Both the position numbers and the translations under genes were made by a program. The notes beneath the pieces were generated by a model. The model ran no database searches, had not been told where the DNA came from, and saw only the letters and a list, made by a program, of their open reading frames with translations. A stretch of DNA of 64,000 bases from Pseudomonas helmanticensis (GTDB lineage: Bacteria; Pseudomonadota; Gammaproteobacteria; Pseudomonadales; Pseudomonadaceae), in contig NZ_FXUY01000002.1 in assembly GCF_900182985.1 (NCBI RefSeq), forward strand, positions 788,501 through 852,500. The letters run 5' to 3'. This document shows, one piece after another, positions 46,708 to 54,647 of this stretch; position 1 is the stretch's first letter; every line of letters starts with the position of its first letter.

Positions 46708-48024
46708 TCAGGTCATCTGAATGATGGTCTGCATGATGGTGCTCTGAGTCGAGATGGTTTTCGCGTTCGCCTGATAGTTGCTCTGGCCCTTGATCAGGTC
46801 CACCAGCTCATTGGTCAGGTTAACGTTGGACTCTTCCAGCGAGTTGGACTGGATGGAACCCAGAGTGCCGGTTTCCGGAGAGTCATAACCCGGAATACCC
46901 GAAGCGAATGTTTCCTTCCAGCTGGTGCCGCCGATCGCTTGCAGGCCTTGTTCGTTGGTGAAGCTGGCCAGCGCAACCTGGCCGATGGCCTTGTTCTGGT
47001 TATTGCTGAAGTTGGCAAACAGGGTACCGGTGCCGTCGATGGTCAGGTTGGTGATCTGGCCAGTGGCATAGCCATCCTGAGTCGGGATCGAGCGCGCGGT
47101 GTCGGCGTTGTACTGAGTGGTACTGGCCATCGAAATGGTTATACCGGCCGGGTTAGCAGCTGCACCGTTAGCCTTGAAGGTACCGTTGACCACGTTACCT
47201 GGCACCCAGCCAGTGATTTTCAGGTCACTGCTGATCACCGGCCCCGGCAGAGTGCTGACCTGAGTCAGCTTGCCCGCGGAGTCAAAGCTCATGGTCGAAG
47301 CGACTGGCGCGGTGGTTTTCGGATCGCTACCGGTAGCGTCCGGGTTACGGCCGTCTACCAGGGTGTAGACCTTCCAAGTGTTGGCACCGGTCTTGACCAC
47401 GTACTGATCCATCGGGTGCATGTTGCCCTGACTGTCATAGATAGGCGTGCTGAACGACTTGGTGTAGGTCGCGAGGTTGGTCGGGTCGAATTTGCCGGCC
47501 GCCACTGTGTCGTCGATCACCGGAGCGGTCGAGTTCAGGTTGATAGTCGACGTCACCAGCGAGGTGGACTTCGGCGCCAGGTTCGAGGTGTCGATCTTCA
47601 GGTCGGTCAGTACGCCGTTGATGATCTTGCCGTTGGCATCCACACCATAACCTTGCAGGCGCGAGGTGTAGTCGGTGTTGGTGATGAACCCCTTGTCGTC
47701 GACCTTGAACGTCCCGGCACGGGTATAGGAAATCGAGCCGTTGTTGCTCATGGTGAAGAAGCCCGAACCGTTGATGCCCATGTCCAGCACGTTACCGGTG
47801 TTGTTGATGTCACCCTGGGTGAACTGCTGGGAAACGTTGGCCAGGCGCACGCCGTTGCCGATCACTTTGCTGCCACTGCCCAGACGAGTCGCCGAGTAAA
47901 CGTCTTCGAATTCTGCGCGCGAGGATTTGAAACCGGTGGTCGCGACGTTGGCGATGTTGTTGCCGGTCACGTCCAGTTGTTTGTTGGCTGCATAGAGACC
48001 GCTAAGGCCGATATTGAAAGACAT
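46708..48024 (-). CDS. flgE: Flagellar hook protein
   Basis: FlgE polymerises into the hook joining the rod to the filament. It has 438 residues. The conserved N-terminus MSFNIGLSGLYAANKQLDVTGNNIAN and C-terminal NLTNELVDLIKGQSNYQANAKTI form the D0 coiled coil; the middle (about 90-380) is the variable Thr/Ser/Gly-rich D1-D2 part. It is the last gene of flgBCDE, ended by a terminator; flgF and later genes are not downstream, so the flagellar cluster is split here. Confidence 0.96.
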   Translation of the reverse strand: MSFNIGLSGLYAANKQLDVTGNNIANVATTGFKSSRAEFEDVYSATRLGSGSKVIGNGVRLANVSQQFTQGDINNTGNVLDMGINGSGFFTMSNNGSISYTRAGTFKVDDKGFITNTDYTSRLQGYGVDANGKIINGVLTDLKIDTSNLAPKSTSLVTSTINLNSTAPVIDDTVAAGKFDPTNLATYTKSFSTPIYDSQGNMHPMDQYVVKTGANTWKVYTLVDGRNPDATGSDPKTTAPVASTMSFDSAGKLTQVSTLPGPVISSDLKITGWVPGNVVNGTFKANGAAANPAGITISMASTTQYNADTARSIPTQDGYATGQITNLTIDGTGTLFANFSNNQNKAIGQVALASFTNEQGLQAIGGTSWKETFASGIPGYDSPETGTLGSIQSNSLEESNVNLTNELVDLIKGQSNYQANAKTISTQSTIMQTIIQMT

Positions 48025-48054
48025 ATTCCACTCCTTTGTGCCGGTTAGTCGGCT

Positions 48055-48783
48055 CTATATACCAATGGTTTGTACTTTGGACAGGGCAACGGTGCCCTTG
48101 CCGGACAGGTTGAGCATCAGCTCGCCACCGGTCTGGCTGATCGTCACGCTGTTGACGGTCGCTGGCAGGTAGGTCGCCAGGTCTGTCGCGGCGCCGTTGA
48201 TCGGTGCGTTGGCCTTGAAGGTGTAAGTACCGACAGGGACCAGATTGCCGGACGCATCTTTGCCGTCCCAGGTGAAGCTGGCATTGCCGGCAGCGCGGCT
48301 GCCCAGGTCAATGGTGCGCACGGTAGCGCCGCTGCTGTCGGTGATGGTCACCGTGCCGCCGGCAATCGACGTAGGCACTGTCGCCGAACCGGTCAGGCCT
48401 TTGCTTGGGTCATCGAGCTGGGCAGTGTTGGTTTGCACGATCACATTGCGGCCAACCAGCGACGAGGCCTGCAACGCCTGCGAGGAGTTGTAGTTACCGG
48501 CCAGCGAGCTGACGGTGCTGTTAAGCGTGGTGATGCCTTCCAGGCTGCTGAACTGCGCCAATTGGGCAACGAATGCGCTGTTGTCCTGCGGATCCAGCGG
48601 GTTCTGGTTTTTCAGCTGGGTCACCAGCAGTTGCAGGAACGCATCCTTGCCCAGTGCCTGACCGCCGGTAGCACTGTTGGTCGCCGAAGCGATGCCGCCG
48701 GTGGTGCTGCTGCTGGCCGACTTCGATGAGTTGGCCAGGATGTCGTTCATGCTCAGGGAGCTGGTGGTATCGGAAACACTCAT
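48055..48783 (-). CDS. flgD: Flagellar hook assembly scaffold
   Basis: FlgD caps the growing hook and is discarded later. It has 242 residues. The N-terminal Ser/Thr/Gly-rich disordered part (1-45) leads to the conserved ALGKDAFLQLLVTQLKNQNPLDPQDNS region (seen in pieces) used in export. The C-terminal FLG_D beta domains include FTWDGKDASGNLVPVGTYTF. It is third in flgBCDE. Confidence 0.96.
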   Translation of the reverse strand: MSVSDTTSSLSMNDILANSSKSASSSTTGGIASATNSATGGQALGKDAFLQLLVTQLKNQNPLDPQDNSAFVAQLAQFSSLEGITTLNSTVSSLAGNYNSSQALQASSLVGRNVIVQTNTAQLDDPSKGLTGSATVPTSIAGGTVTITDSSGATVRTIDLGSRAAGNASFTWDGKDASGNLVPVGTYTFKANAPINGAATDLATYLPATVNSVTISQTGGELMLNLSGKGTVALSKVQTIGI

Positions 48784-48798
48784 GGCAGTCGCCCCTTA

Positions 48799-49242
48799 TT
48801 ACTGACCGAGGGTCAGTACCTTCTGCATCATGGTTTTCGCGGTGTTCATCATTTCAGCGTTGGTCTGGAAAGACCGGCTCGCGGAAATCATGTCAGCCAT
48901 TTCTTCCACCACGTTGACGTTCGGGTAGTAGACGTAACCTTTGGCGTCGGCTGCCGGATGGTTCGGCTCGTAACGCGCTTCGAGGTTGCTCTGGTCTTCG
49001 ACCACGCCCAACACCTGTACGCCTTGACCGGCGGCGTCCTGGCTCTGGAACAGCGAGTTGCTGCCGCTGTTCTGACCGCCCTGGAACATGGTGGCGAACA
49101 CCGGATGGCGGGCGCGGTAGGTCTGGTCGATGCTCGACGAAACGGTTTCGGCGTTGGCGATGTTCGAAGCCACGGTGTTCAGACGCGTGGTTTGTGCGCT
49201 CATGCCGCTGCCGGCAATGTTGAAAACGCTGGACAGGGACAT
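48799..49242 (-). CDS. flgC: Flagellar basal-body rod protein FlgC
   Basis: 147-residue proximal rod subunit. The N-terminal rod motif SLSSVFNIAGSGMSAQTTRLNTVASNIANAET is seen in pieces. The middle VLGVVEDQSNLEARYEPNHPAADAKGYVYYPNV segment and C-terminal EEMADMISASRSFQTNAEMMNTAK are diagnostic. It lies 3 bases after flgB. Confidence 0.97.
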   Translation of the reverse strand: MSLSSVFNIAGSGMSAQTTRLNTVASNIANAETVSSSIDQTYRARHPVFATMFQGGQNSGSNSLFQSQDAAGQGVQVLGVVEDQSNLEARYEPNHPAADAKGYVYYPNVNVVEEMADMISASRSFQTNAEMMNTAKTMMQKVLTLGQ

Positions 49243-49245
49243 GGA

Positions 49246-49653
49246 TTACTCTCCGCGCAGGGCTGACACCAGCCCTTTGAATTTGCTGTTGAGCAGCGTG
49301 AAGCTGGCCTGGAAGCCGACGGCGTTTTCCGCGTAGTTCGACTGTTCCAGTTGGGCGTCCACGGTGTTCTGGTCGATCGACGGTTGCATCGGCGTGCGAT
49401 ACAGCAACGACTCGTCGCCATTGCCCACGCCTTCAGCTTCGATGTGACGGCTGTTGGTCATGTTCAGGGCGATGGTGCCGTTGGCGTTCTTCTGGGTCTG
49501 TGCTTCAAGCACTTTGGAGAAGTCCAGATCCCGAGCCTTGTAGTTCGGGGTATCGGCGTTGGCGATGTTGTTGGCCAGGACTTCGGCACGCTGGGCGCGG
49601 AAGCCCAGGGCTTTTTCGTGAATTCCGAGCGCTTTATCGAAGCTGATGCTCAT
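49246..49653 (-). CDS. flgB: Flagellar basal-body rod protein FlgB
   Basis: 135-residue proximal rod subunit with the N-terminal motif RAQRAEVLANNIANADTPNYKARDLDFS in pieces and the C-terminal NAVGFQASFTLLNSKFKGL. It is first in flgBCDE. A consensus sigma-54 promoter lies 43-57 bases upstream and a terminator just before that, so the operon is a FleQ/RpoN-type flagellar unit. Confidence 0.97.
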   Translation of the reverse strand: MSISFDKALGIHEKALGFRAQRAEVLANNIANADTPNYKARDLDFSKVLEAQTQKNANGTIALNMTNSRHIEAEGVGNGDESLLYRTPMQPSIDQNTVDAQLEQSNYAENAVGFQASFTLLNSKFKGLVSALRGE

Positions 49654-49695
49654 GTCGGGACCTTCAGGTGACCGGTTTTTCGTAACTGAGCTTTA

Positions 49696-49710
49696 GCAAG
49701 CCGCGTGCCA
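49696..49710 (-). promoter_or_regulatory. Sigma-54 promoter of flgBCDE
   Basis: TGGCAC-GCGGC-TTGC on the minus strand equals the -24/-12 consensus. The start is expected near 49685, about 30 bases before flgB. Confidence 0.88.
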
Positions 49711-49714
49711 ATGC

Positions 49715-49740
49715 GAAAAAACCCCGTAAACCGGGGCTTT
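49715..49740 (-). terminator. Terminator shielding the flgB promoter
   Basis: On the minus strand the stem CCCCG GTTTA CGGGG is followed by six T. It sits 5 bases upstream of the flgB -24 element and blocks read-through from cheR. Confidence 0.8.
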
Positions 49741-49832
49741 GCGAGGAGCCGGCAAAGCGGCAATGCCAGAAAAGCGGCAACCGGTTTCCGCCAAATGCCG
49801 CTTTTCTGCCGCCCCGACGACGGCCCGTCCCC

Positions 49833-49939
49833 TGTAGGAGCTGCCGCAGGCTCGGGCCGCGATCGGACGATCTTTTGATCCTGTTTTTGCTGCAGCGCAA
49901 GCAAGATCAAAAGATCGCAGCCTTCGGCAGCTCCTACAG
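49833..49939. repeat. Inverted REP pair, left arm altered
   Basis: TGTAGGAGCTGCCGCAGGCT and an inverse AAAGATCGCAGCCTTCGGCA arm around a centre containing GATCTTTTGATCCTG. It lies in the cheR-flgB gap, between two terminators. Confidence 0.9.
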
Positions 49940-49958
49940 AGGGGGATGTGAGAGGCAT

Positions 49959-49996
49959 AAAAAAACGGCAGGCCTTTGCGGGCCTGCCGTTTTTTG
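49959..49996 (-). terminator. Terminator of cheV-cheR
   Basis: ACGGCAGGCC / GGCCTGCCGT stem, loop TTTGCG side, with seven A on the left and six T on the right, active on both strands. Confidence 0.93.
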
Positions 49997-50010
49997 TGTT
50001 GCCGATGCAA

Positions 50011-50838
50011 TCATTTCGCCTGATAAATGATCCCCGGGCTGCACTGCACCATCTGGTAATGGTCCGGCAAACCGTTCAGCGCTTCGGAAGCGCCAAGGAA
50101 CAGATAACCGCCCGGCTTCAACGTGCTGTGAATGCGCAACAGGATGTCTTTCTTCACTTCGGCAGAGAAGTAGATCAACACGTTACGGCAAAACACGATG
50201 TCGAACTTGCCCAGCGCTGCATAGCTGTCGAGCAGGTTGAACGAGCGGAACTCCACACGGTTCTTGATCGGCGCCTTGATCACCCAGCGACCCGGCCCTT
50301 TCGGGTCGAAGTAACGCTGCAGACGTTCCGGCGACAAACCGCGACCGATCGCCAGGCTGTCGTACTCGCCGGTCTTGCAGTTGTTGAGCATGAGGCCGGA
50401 CAGATCAGTGGCAACGATCTGTACGCCCATTTTCAACTGACCGAGGTTGGTCCGCTCGAACTCGTCGATCGACATCGACAGCGAGTACGGTTCCTGGCCC
50501 GACGAGCACGCCGCCGACCAGATCCGCAGACGCTGGTTGGGGCTGGCCTTGATCGCTTCAGGCAGGACCTTGTTCTTCAAGACTTCAAACGGATAGGTGT
50601 CCCGAAACCACAAGGTTTCGTTGGTCGTCATGGCATCGACCACTTGCTCGCGCAAACCGCTGCGCGGCTGGGTCTGGATGCGCTGGACCAGCTCACCCAG
50701 GGATTTGATGCCTTGCTGCTCCATCAGTTTGTTGAGACGGCTCGAGACCAGGTACTGCTTGTTTTCACCGAGCAAAATGCCACAGGCTTTTTCCAGGAAG
50801 ACCCGGAACTGTTCGAAATCCAAATTACCCGTAGACAA
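50011..50838 (-). CDS. cheR: Chemotaxis protein methyltransferase CheR
   Basis: CheR methylates glutamates on chemoreceptors with S-adenosylmethionine. It has 275 residues. The N-terminal helical domain (FEQFRVFLEKACGILL) is followed by the methyltransferase core with TNETLWFRD, IWSAACSSGQEPYSLSM, ATDLSGLML and FDIVFCRNVLIYF. The start is TTG (50836-50838), with AAGAGGCGG 7 bases upstream; no ATG or GTG fits. It follows cheV on the same strand. Confidence 0.95.
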   Translation of the reverse strand: MSTGNLDFEQFRVFLEKACGILLGENKQYLVSSRLNKLMEQQGIKSLGELVQRIQTQPRSGLREQVVDAMTTNETLWFRDTYPFEVLKNKVLPEAIKASPNQRLRIWSAACSSGQEPYSLSMSIDEFERTNLGQLKMGVQIVATDLSGLMLNNCKTGEYDSLAIGRGLSPERLQRYFDPKGPGRWVIKAPIKNRVEFRSFNLLDSYAALGKFDIVFCRNVLIYFSAEVKKDILLRIHSTLKPGGYLFLGASEALNGLPDHYQMVQCSPGIIYQAK

Positions 50839-50884
50839 TGATGCCGCCTCTTAAATCGTGTTGACCGCCAAGGGCAAAACGCCC

Positions 50885-51817
50885 TTAGCTGATATCTGCT
50901 GCTTTGATCCGGTCGACTACCCGGGATGCCAGGTCATCAGGACGGAATTTGGCCAGGAAGTCATCGGCACCGACTTTCTTGACCATCGCCTGATTGAATA
51001 CCCCGGACAACGAAGTATGCAGGATGATATGAAGCTTTTGCATGCGTGGATCAGCGCGGATTTCGGCCGTCAGGGTGTACCCGTCCATCTCCGGCATCTC
51101 GATGTCGGAGATCATCATCAGGAACTCTTCTTCCGGCTTCTTGCCCTCATCGACCAGCTTGCGCAGGTAATCCAGCGCCTGCTTGCCGTCGTTCAGCGCC
51201 ACCACTTCGACACCGATCGTCTGCAGGCAACGCGTGACCTGTTTGCGCGCCACCGACGAGTCATCGACCGTCAAGACCCGCAGCGACAACGCTTTGGTCT
51301 GGGTCTCGACATCGACCACGCCCACCGAAATCGCTTCCGGTGTCGGCGCAACTTCCGCCAGCACTTTCTCGACGTCGATGATTTCGACTAACTGATTGTC
51401 CACCCGAGTCACAGCGGTCAGGTAATGATCGCGACCCGTGCCCTTGGGTGGTGGATGAATCTCTTCCCAGTTCATGTTGACGATGCGCTCCACCGAGCGG
51501 ACCAGGAAACCCTGGGTCTTGGTGTTGTACTCCGTGATGATCACGAACGGGTTTTTCTTGTCTTTCAACGCTCCGGAACCGGTCGCCATTGCCAGATCAA
51601 GGATCGGAATGGTTGCCCCCCGGATATTTGCCACCCCGCACACGACAGGACTGGACTTGGGCATCAACGTCAGCGACGGGCACTGCAACACTTCCCGCAC
51701 CTTGAACACGTTGATTCCGTAGAGCTGCTGACCGTCGAGACGGAACAACAACAGCTCCAGGCGATTCTGCCCCACCAGTTGCGTGCGCTGGTTCACCGAA
51801 TCCATTACACCAGCCAT
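50885..51817 (-). CDS. cheV: Chemotaxis coupling protein CheV
   Basis: 310 residues from the ATG at 51817 (TAGGAGT upstream). The CheW-like domain (about 15-165) has ELLLFRLDGQQLYGINVFKVREV in pieces and GVANIRGATIPILDL; the receiver (about 180-305) has VLTVDDSSVARKQVTR, phospho-acceptor in MISDIEMPEMDG and a Lys in DDFLAKF. CheV couples receptors to CheA and can be a phosphate sink. It is divergent from flgA across 82 bases. Confidence 0.95.
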   Translation of the reverse strand: MAGVMDSVNQRTQLVGQNRLELLLFRLDGQQLYGINVFKVREVLQCPSLTLMPKSSPVVCGVANIRGATIPILDLAMATGSGALKDKKNPFVIITEYNTKTQGFLVRSVERIVNMNWEEIHPPPKGTGRDHYLTAVTRVDNQLVEIIDVEKVLAEVAPTPEAISVGVVDVETQTKALSLRVLTVDDSSVARKQVTRCLQTIGVEVVALNDGKQALDYLRKLVDEGKKPEEEFLMMISDIEMPEMDGYTLTAEIRADPRMQKLHIILHTSLSGVFNQAMVKKVGADDFLAKFRPDDLASRVVDRIKAADIS

Positions 51818-51872
51818 GCCCAGACTCCTACACCAACGCCAAGTGTTGTTGCGACGCACATTCATTGCTAAA

Positions 51873-51887
51873 CGGCACGGCGCTTGC
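51873..51887 (+). promoter_or_regulatory. Candidate sigma-54 promoter of flgA
   Basis: CGGCAC-GGCGC-TTGC differs from the -24/-12 consensus by one base (CGG for TGG). The start would be near 51898-51900. Confidence 0.65.
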
Positions 51888-51899
51888 TTTTTAACTCGT

Positions 51900-52661
51900 A
51901 TGAACGCTCAAACGACATTTTTCCGACACCTGACATCCCGCACTCGCAAAAGCCTGTGTGCGATGTCTGCCGTCTGCTTCTTCTTCGCTGGCAGCCCTGC
52001 CGTTGCTGATACGGTTACCTTGCCTGACATGCTTATCGGCGTCACTCAGGGCTTTCTTGAGTTCACCGTAGAAGACTATCTGGCTACCAGTCAAACCGAA
52101 GGCCGCTACGAAATCGAGGTCAAGCAGCTCGATCCACGTATGCGCATGCCTATGTGCGACAAGGAATTGACAGCCTCGCTGGAGAGTCCGGCACGCCCCT
52201 TGGGACGGGTAACCGTCAAGGTTCGCTGTGAGGGCGCATCGCCCTGGACGGTCTTCGTGCCCGCTCAAGTCCGCCTGTTTCGCGAGATTGTGACGACCAC
52301 CCGCCCGCTCAAGCGCGCCGGCATAATCGAGCCGCAGGACGTGACCTTGCGTGAACGCGACGTCAGTGTGATCAATCAAGGCTTCCTGACCTCGGTAGAC
52401 GAAGCGATCGGGCAGAAATTAACCCGACCAACGGTAGCCGATCAGGTGATTACCCTGGTTCATCTGGAGCAGGCGGAAGTCGTGCGCAAAGGCGATCAGG
52501 TGGTCATTACCGCCCGCAGCGGCACGCTCGCCGTGCGCATGCCCGGCGAAGCCCTGGCCAATGGCGGTTTGAAAGAACAGATCCGGGTGAAAAACCTCAA
52601 CTCGCAACGGGTCATCAAGGCGCAAGTCATCGCGCCGGGCCAAGTGGAAGTGGCGATGTAG
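51900..52661 (+). CDS. flgA: Flagellar P-ring assembly chaperone FlgA
   Basis: A periplasmic chaperone for P-ring subunit FlgI. The frame from the ATG at 51900 gives 253 residues with signal peptide AMSAVCFFFAGSPAVA; an internal ATG at 51963 would give 233, closer to P. aeruginosa FlgA, and would leave a leader after the sigma-54 start. The SAF/FlgA domain shows LVHLEQAEVVRKGDQVVI, GTLAVRMPGEALANG and VKNLNSQRVIKAQVI. The exact start is therefore open. It is convergent with none and is followed by flgM. Confidence 0.9.
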   Translation: MNAQTTFFRHLTSRTRKSLCAMSAVCFFFAGSPAVADTVTLPDMLIGVTQGFLEFTVEDYLATSQTEGRYEIEVKQLDPRMRMPMCDKELTASLESPARPLGRVTVKVRCEGASPWTVFVPAQVRLFREIVTTTRPLKRAGIIEPQDVTLRERDVSVINQGFLTSVDEAIGQKLTRPTVADQVITLVHLEQAEVVRKGDQVVITARSGTLAVRMPGEALANGGLKEQIRVKNLNSQRVIKAQVIAPGQVEVAM

Positions 52662-52748
52662 AAAACTGGCGCTGACCACGGCTGTTCCCTAAACTGTGCC
52701 GCAGCAGGACACGCGTCGGCGCATGCAAGGCCCATTGGTAAATGTGCC

Positions 52749-52775
52749 TAAAGTTTTCCAGGGGATGGCCGAAAA
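52749..52775 (+). promoter_or_regulatory. Sigma-28 (FliA) promoter of flgM
   Basis: TAAAGTTT-N11-GCCGAAAA matches the FliA consensus TAAAGTTT-N11-GCCGATAA with one change. It lies 35 bases before the flgM ATG. Confidence 0.88.
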
Positions 52776-52810
52776 CATGGCAAGCGTCCAAATTCCCAGA
52801 GGTTTTTAAC

Positions 52811-53137
52811 ATGGTCATCGATTTCAGCCGTTTGAACAGCTCCTCGTCACTTACGGGCAGTACACGTACCAGCAACGCCAAGGAAACCGCCGAAACCGGC
52901 ACCTCCGCGCCGCTGAATACCCCGGCCGAACAGGCCAGTACCGCAAAAAGCGGGGAATCGGTACACCTCAGCAATGAGGCTCAACAGTTGCAGAAGGTCA
53001 CTGACAAGCTGCGCGATCAGCCTGCTGTCGACAAAGCCCGTGTGGCCGAGTTGAAAGCGGCGATTGCCGATGGCAGCTACAAAGTCGACAGCAACCGTGT
53101 AGCCAGCAAACTGCTCAACTTCGAAGCCCAGCGCTAG
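52811..53137 (+). CDS. flgM: Anti-sigma-28 factor FlgM
   Basis: FlgM holds FliA inactive until the hook is complete, then is exported. It has 108 residues from the ATG at 52811 (AGAGG upstream). The N-terminal half is Ser/Thr/Ala-rich and disordered; the C-terminal FliA-binding helices include [21 protein letters not shown] and ASKLLNFE. A FliA promoter precedes it, so the anti-sigma factor is under its own target. flgN and flgZ follow. Confidence 0.95.
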   Translation: MVIDFSRLNSSSSLTGSTRTSNAKETAETGTSAPLNTPAEQASTAKSGESVHLSNEAQQLQKVTDKLRDQPAVDKARVAELKAAIADGSYKVDSNRVASKLLNFEAQR

Positions 53138-53185
53138 GCTTTTGCCGGCGCGAGGCTTTTGGACGCTTAACACCCAAGGCCAGCC

Positions 53186-53653
53186 ATGCACGACACTAAT
53201 TTATTGCAACTGATCAACGACGACTTTGCTCCAGCTCAACAATTGCTGGAGTTGTTGCAAACCGAATCCCTCGCGTTGCACGGTCGCGACATGCCGTTGC
53301 TGGAAGAAATTCTGGCGCACAAACAGGCATTGATCATTCTGCTTGAACAGCATGGCCGCAAGCGCAGCGAAATCCTCGCCAGCCTCAACCTGCCGACCGA
53401 TCGTTCAGGTCTTGAGCAACTGGCAGGCCAGTCGAGCATTGGCGATCAATTGCTCAGCCAGGGCGATGCCCTGACCGATCTGATCGCTCAATGCCAGGCT
53501 GCCAACGTCAAAAATGGCCAGTCCATTCAGATCCAGCAGGCCGCCACGGCCAATCAGCTGAAGATCCTCACCGGTGGTGAAGCGCCAGCGTTGTATAACG
53601 CCAGCGGTACTTTTGCCAAACCCGCCGTACCGCGTCCGCTCAGCCAGGCATGA
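53186..53653 (+). CDS. flgN: Flagellar export chaperone FlgN
   Basis: 155-residue helical chaperone for hook-filament junction proteins FlgK and FlgL. The first 100 residues are long amphipathic helices (LLELLQTESLALHGRDMPLLEEILAHKQALI in pieces), and the end is a flexible tail. It lies 48 bases after flgM, in the same direction. Confidence 0.9.
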   Translation: MHDTNLLQLINDDFAPAQQLLELLQTESLALHGRDMPLLEEILAHKQALIILLEQHGRKRSEILASLNLPTDRSGLEQLAGQSSIGDQLLSQGDALTDLIAQCQAANVKNGQSIQIQQAATANQLKILTGGEAPALYNASGTFAKPAVPRPLSQA

Positions 53654-53741
53654 GTCGTTGATGCGCCAGCTCTATCAACCCGCGAAACATGCTGGCAAAA
53701 TGCTGGCTAGTCGTCATATTTTGTCTGGAGATTGATAAACC

Positions 53742-54488
53742 GTGTCCAACGCCCTCAGCGCGGATGATGCTCCGCAGCCCCCTAAGGTGCTCACCACGCC
53801 ACTGGAAATCTCCAGCAACCTGCGTCAGCTGCAAGACAGTCATGATCCGCTGATCATCACGTTCCACGAACGCAGCCAGCGTTTTCAGAGCTACCTGATC
53901 AAAGTCGACCGCGACAGCGCAACGATCGCCCTCGACGAAATGATCCCGCGCGATGGCGAGCGTTTCCTGCTGGCCGGCGAGCCGTTCAAGGTTGAAGGTT
54001 TTCACGAAGGCGTGCGTATCGCCTGGGATTGCACCGGCACGCTGAACATCGAAGAGTCCGACGGCGACCGTTTCTATACCGGTGACTTGCCGACCGAGGT
54101 GGTTTACCACCAGCGCCGCAACGCCTTCCGCGCGGCGCTGAAACTCACCGATCTGGTCAGCGTTGAACTGGGTGGCGAAAAGCTCAAGGCGCCGATCAAC
54201 GGCAAACTGCTGGATATCTCCGCAACCGGCTGCAAGCTACGGTTCGAAGGCGACATCACTGACCGCCTGCAACTGGGCCAGGTCTACGACCGCCTGATCG
54301 CCCCGCCGCTGTTCGGCAATCAGCCGACCGCCGTCGAACTGCGTTACCTGCACTTCGAAGAAAAACTCAACATCACCTTCGCCGGCCTGCGCTTCCACAA
54401 CATCAGTGGCCCGGCCGCACGCAACGTTGAACGCTTCGTTTATCAGTTGCAGCGTGAAGCACGGCGCTTCGATAAAGACGATATGTGA
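53742..54488 (+). CDS. flgZ: Cyclic-di-GMP flagellar brake protein (YcgR/FlgZ, PilZ domain)
   Basis: 248 residues from the GTG at 53742 (TCTGGAG upstream). The N-terminal YcgR domain (about 20-115) is followed by a PilZ domain (about 123-240) with both c-di-GMP motifs: RNAFR at 126-130 and DISATG at 158-163. When it binds c-di-GMP it slows flagellar rotation; FlgZ in P. fluorescens F113 is the precedent. The position after flgM-flgN matches that locus. A strong terminator follows. Confidence 0.93.
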   Translation: MSNALSADDAPQPPKVLTTPLEISSNLRQLQDSHDPLIITFHERSQRFQSYLIKVDRDSATIALDEMIPRDGERFLLAGEPFKVEGFHEGVRIAWDCTGTLNIEESDGDRFYTGDLPTEVVYHQRRNAFRAALKLTDLVSVELGGEKLKAPINGKLLDISATGCKLRFEGDITDRLQLGQVYDRLIAPPLFGNQPTAVELRYLHFEEKLNITFAGLRFHNISGPAARNVERFVYQLQREARRFDKDDM

Positions 54489-54506
54489 TTTGTTTGCGTA
54501 AACAAG

Positions 54507-54538
54507 AAGGGCAGTCCTTGGCGGGACTGCCCTTTTTT
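54507..54538 (+). terminator. Terminator of flgMN-flgZ
   Basis: AAGGGCAGTCC TTGGC GGGACTGCCCTT stem followed by TTTT. Confidence 0.94.
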
Positions 54539-54570
54539 GTGCCTGCGGAAAAACTCTAGGCAAGAGATCC

Positions 54571-54622
54571 TTGTGGCGAGGGAGCTTGCTCTCGCTGGGG
54601 AGTGAAGCGCCCCTTGCCACAG
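54571..54622. repeat. Degenerate REP element
   Basis: TTGTGGCGAGGGAGCTTGCT with a short decayed partner CCCCTTGCCACAG. Confidence 0.75.
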
Positions 54623-54647
54623 TTGAAGCATCGTTTGAACTATGGCG

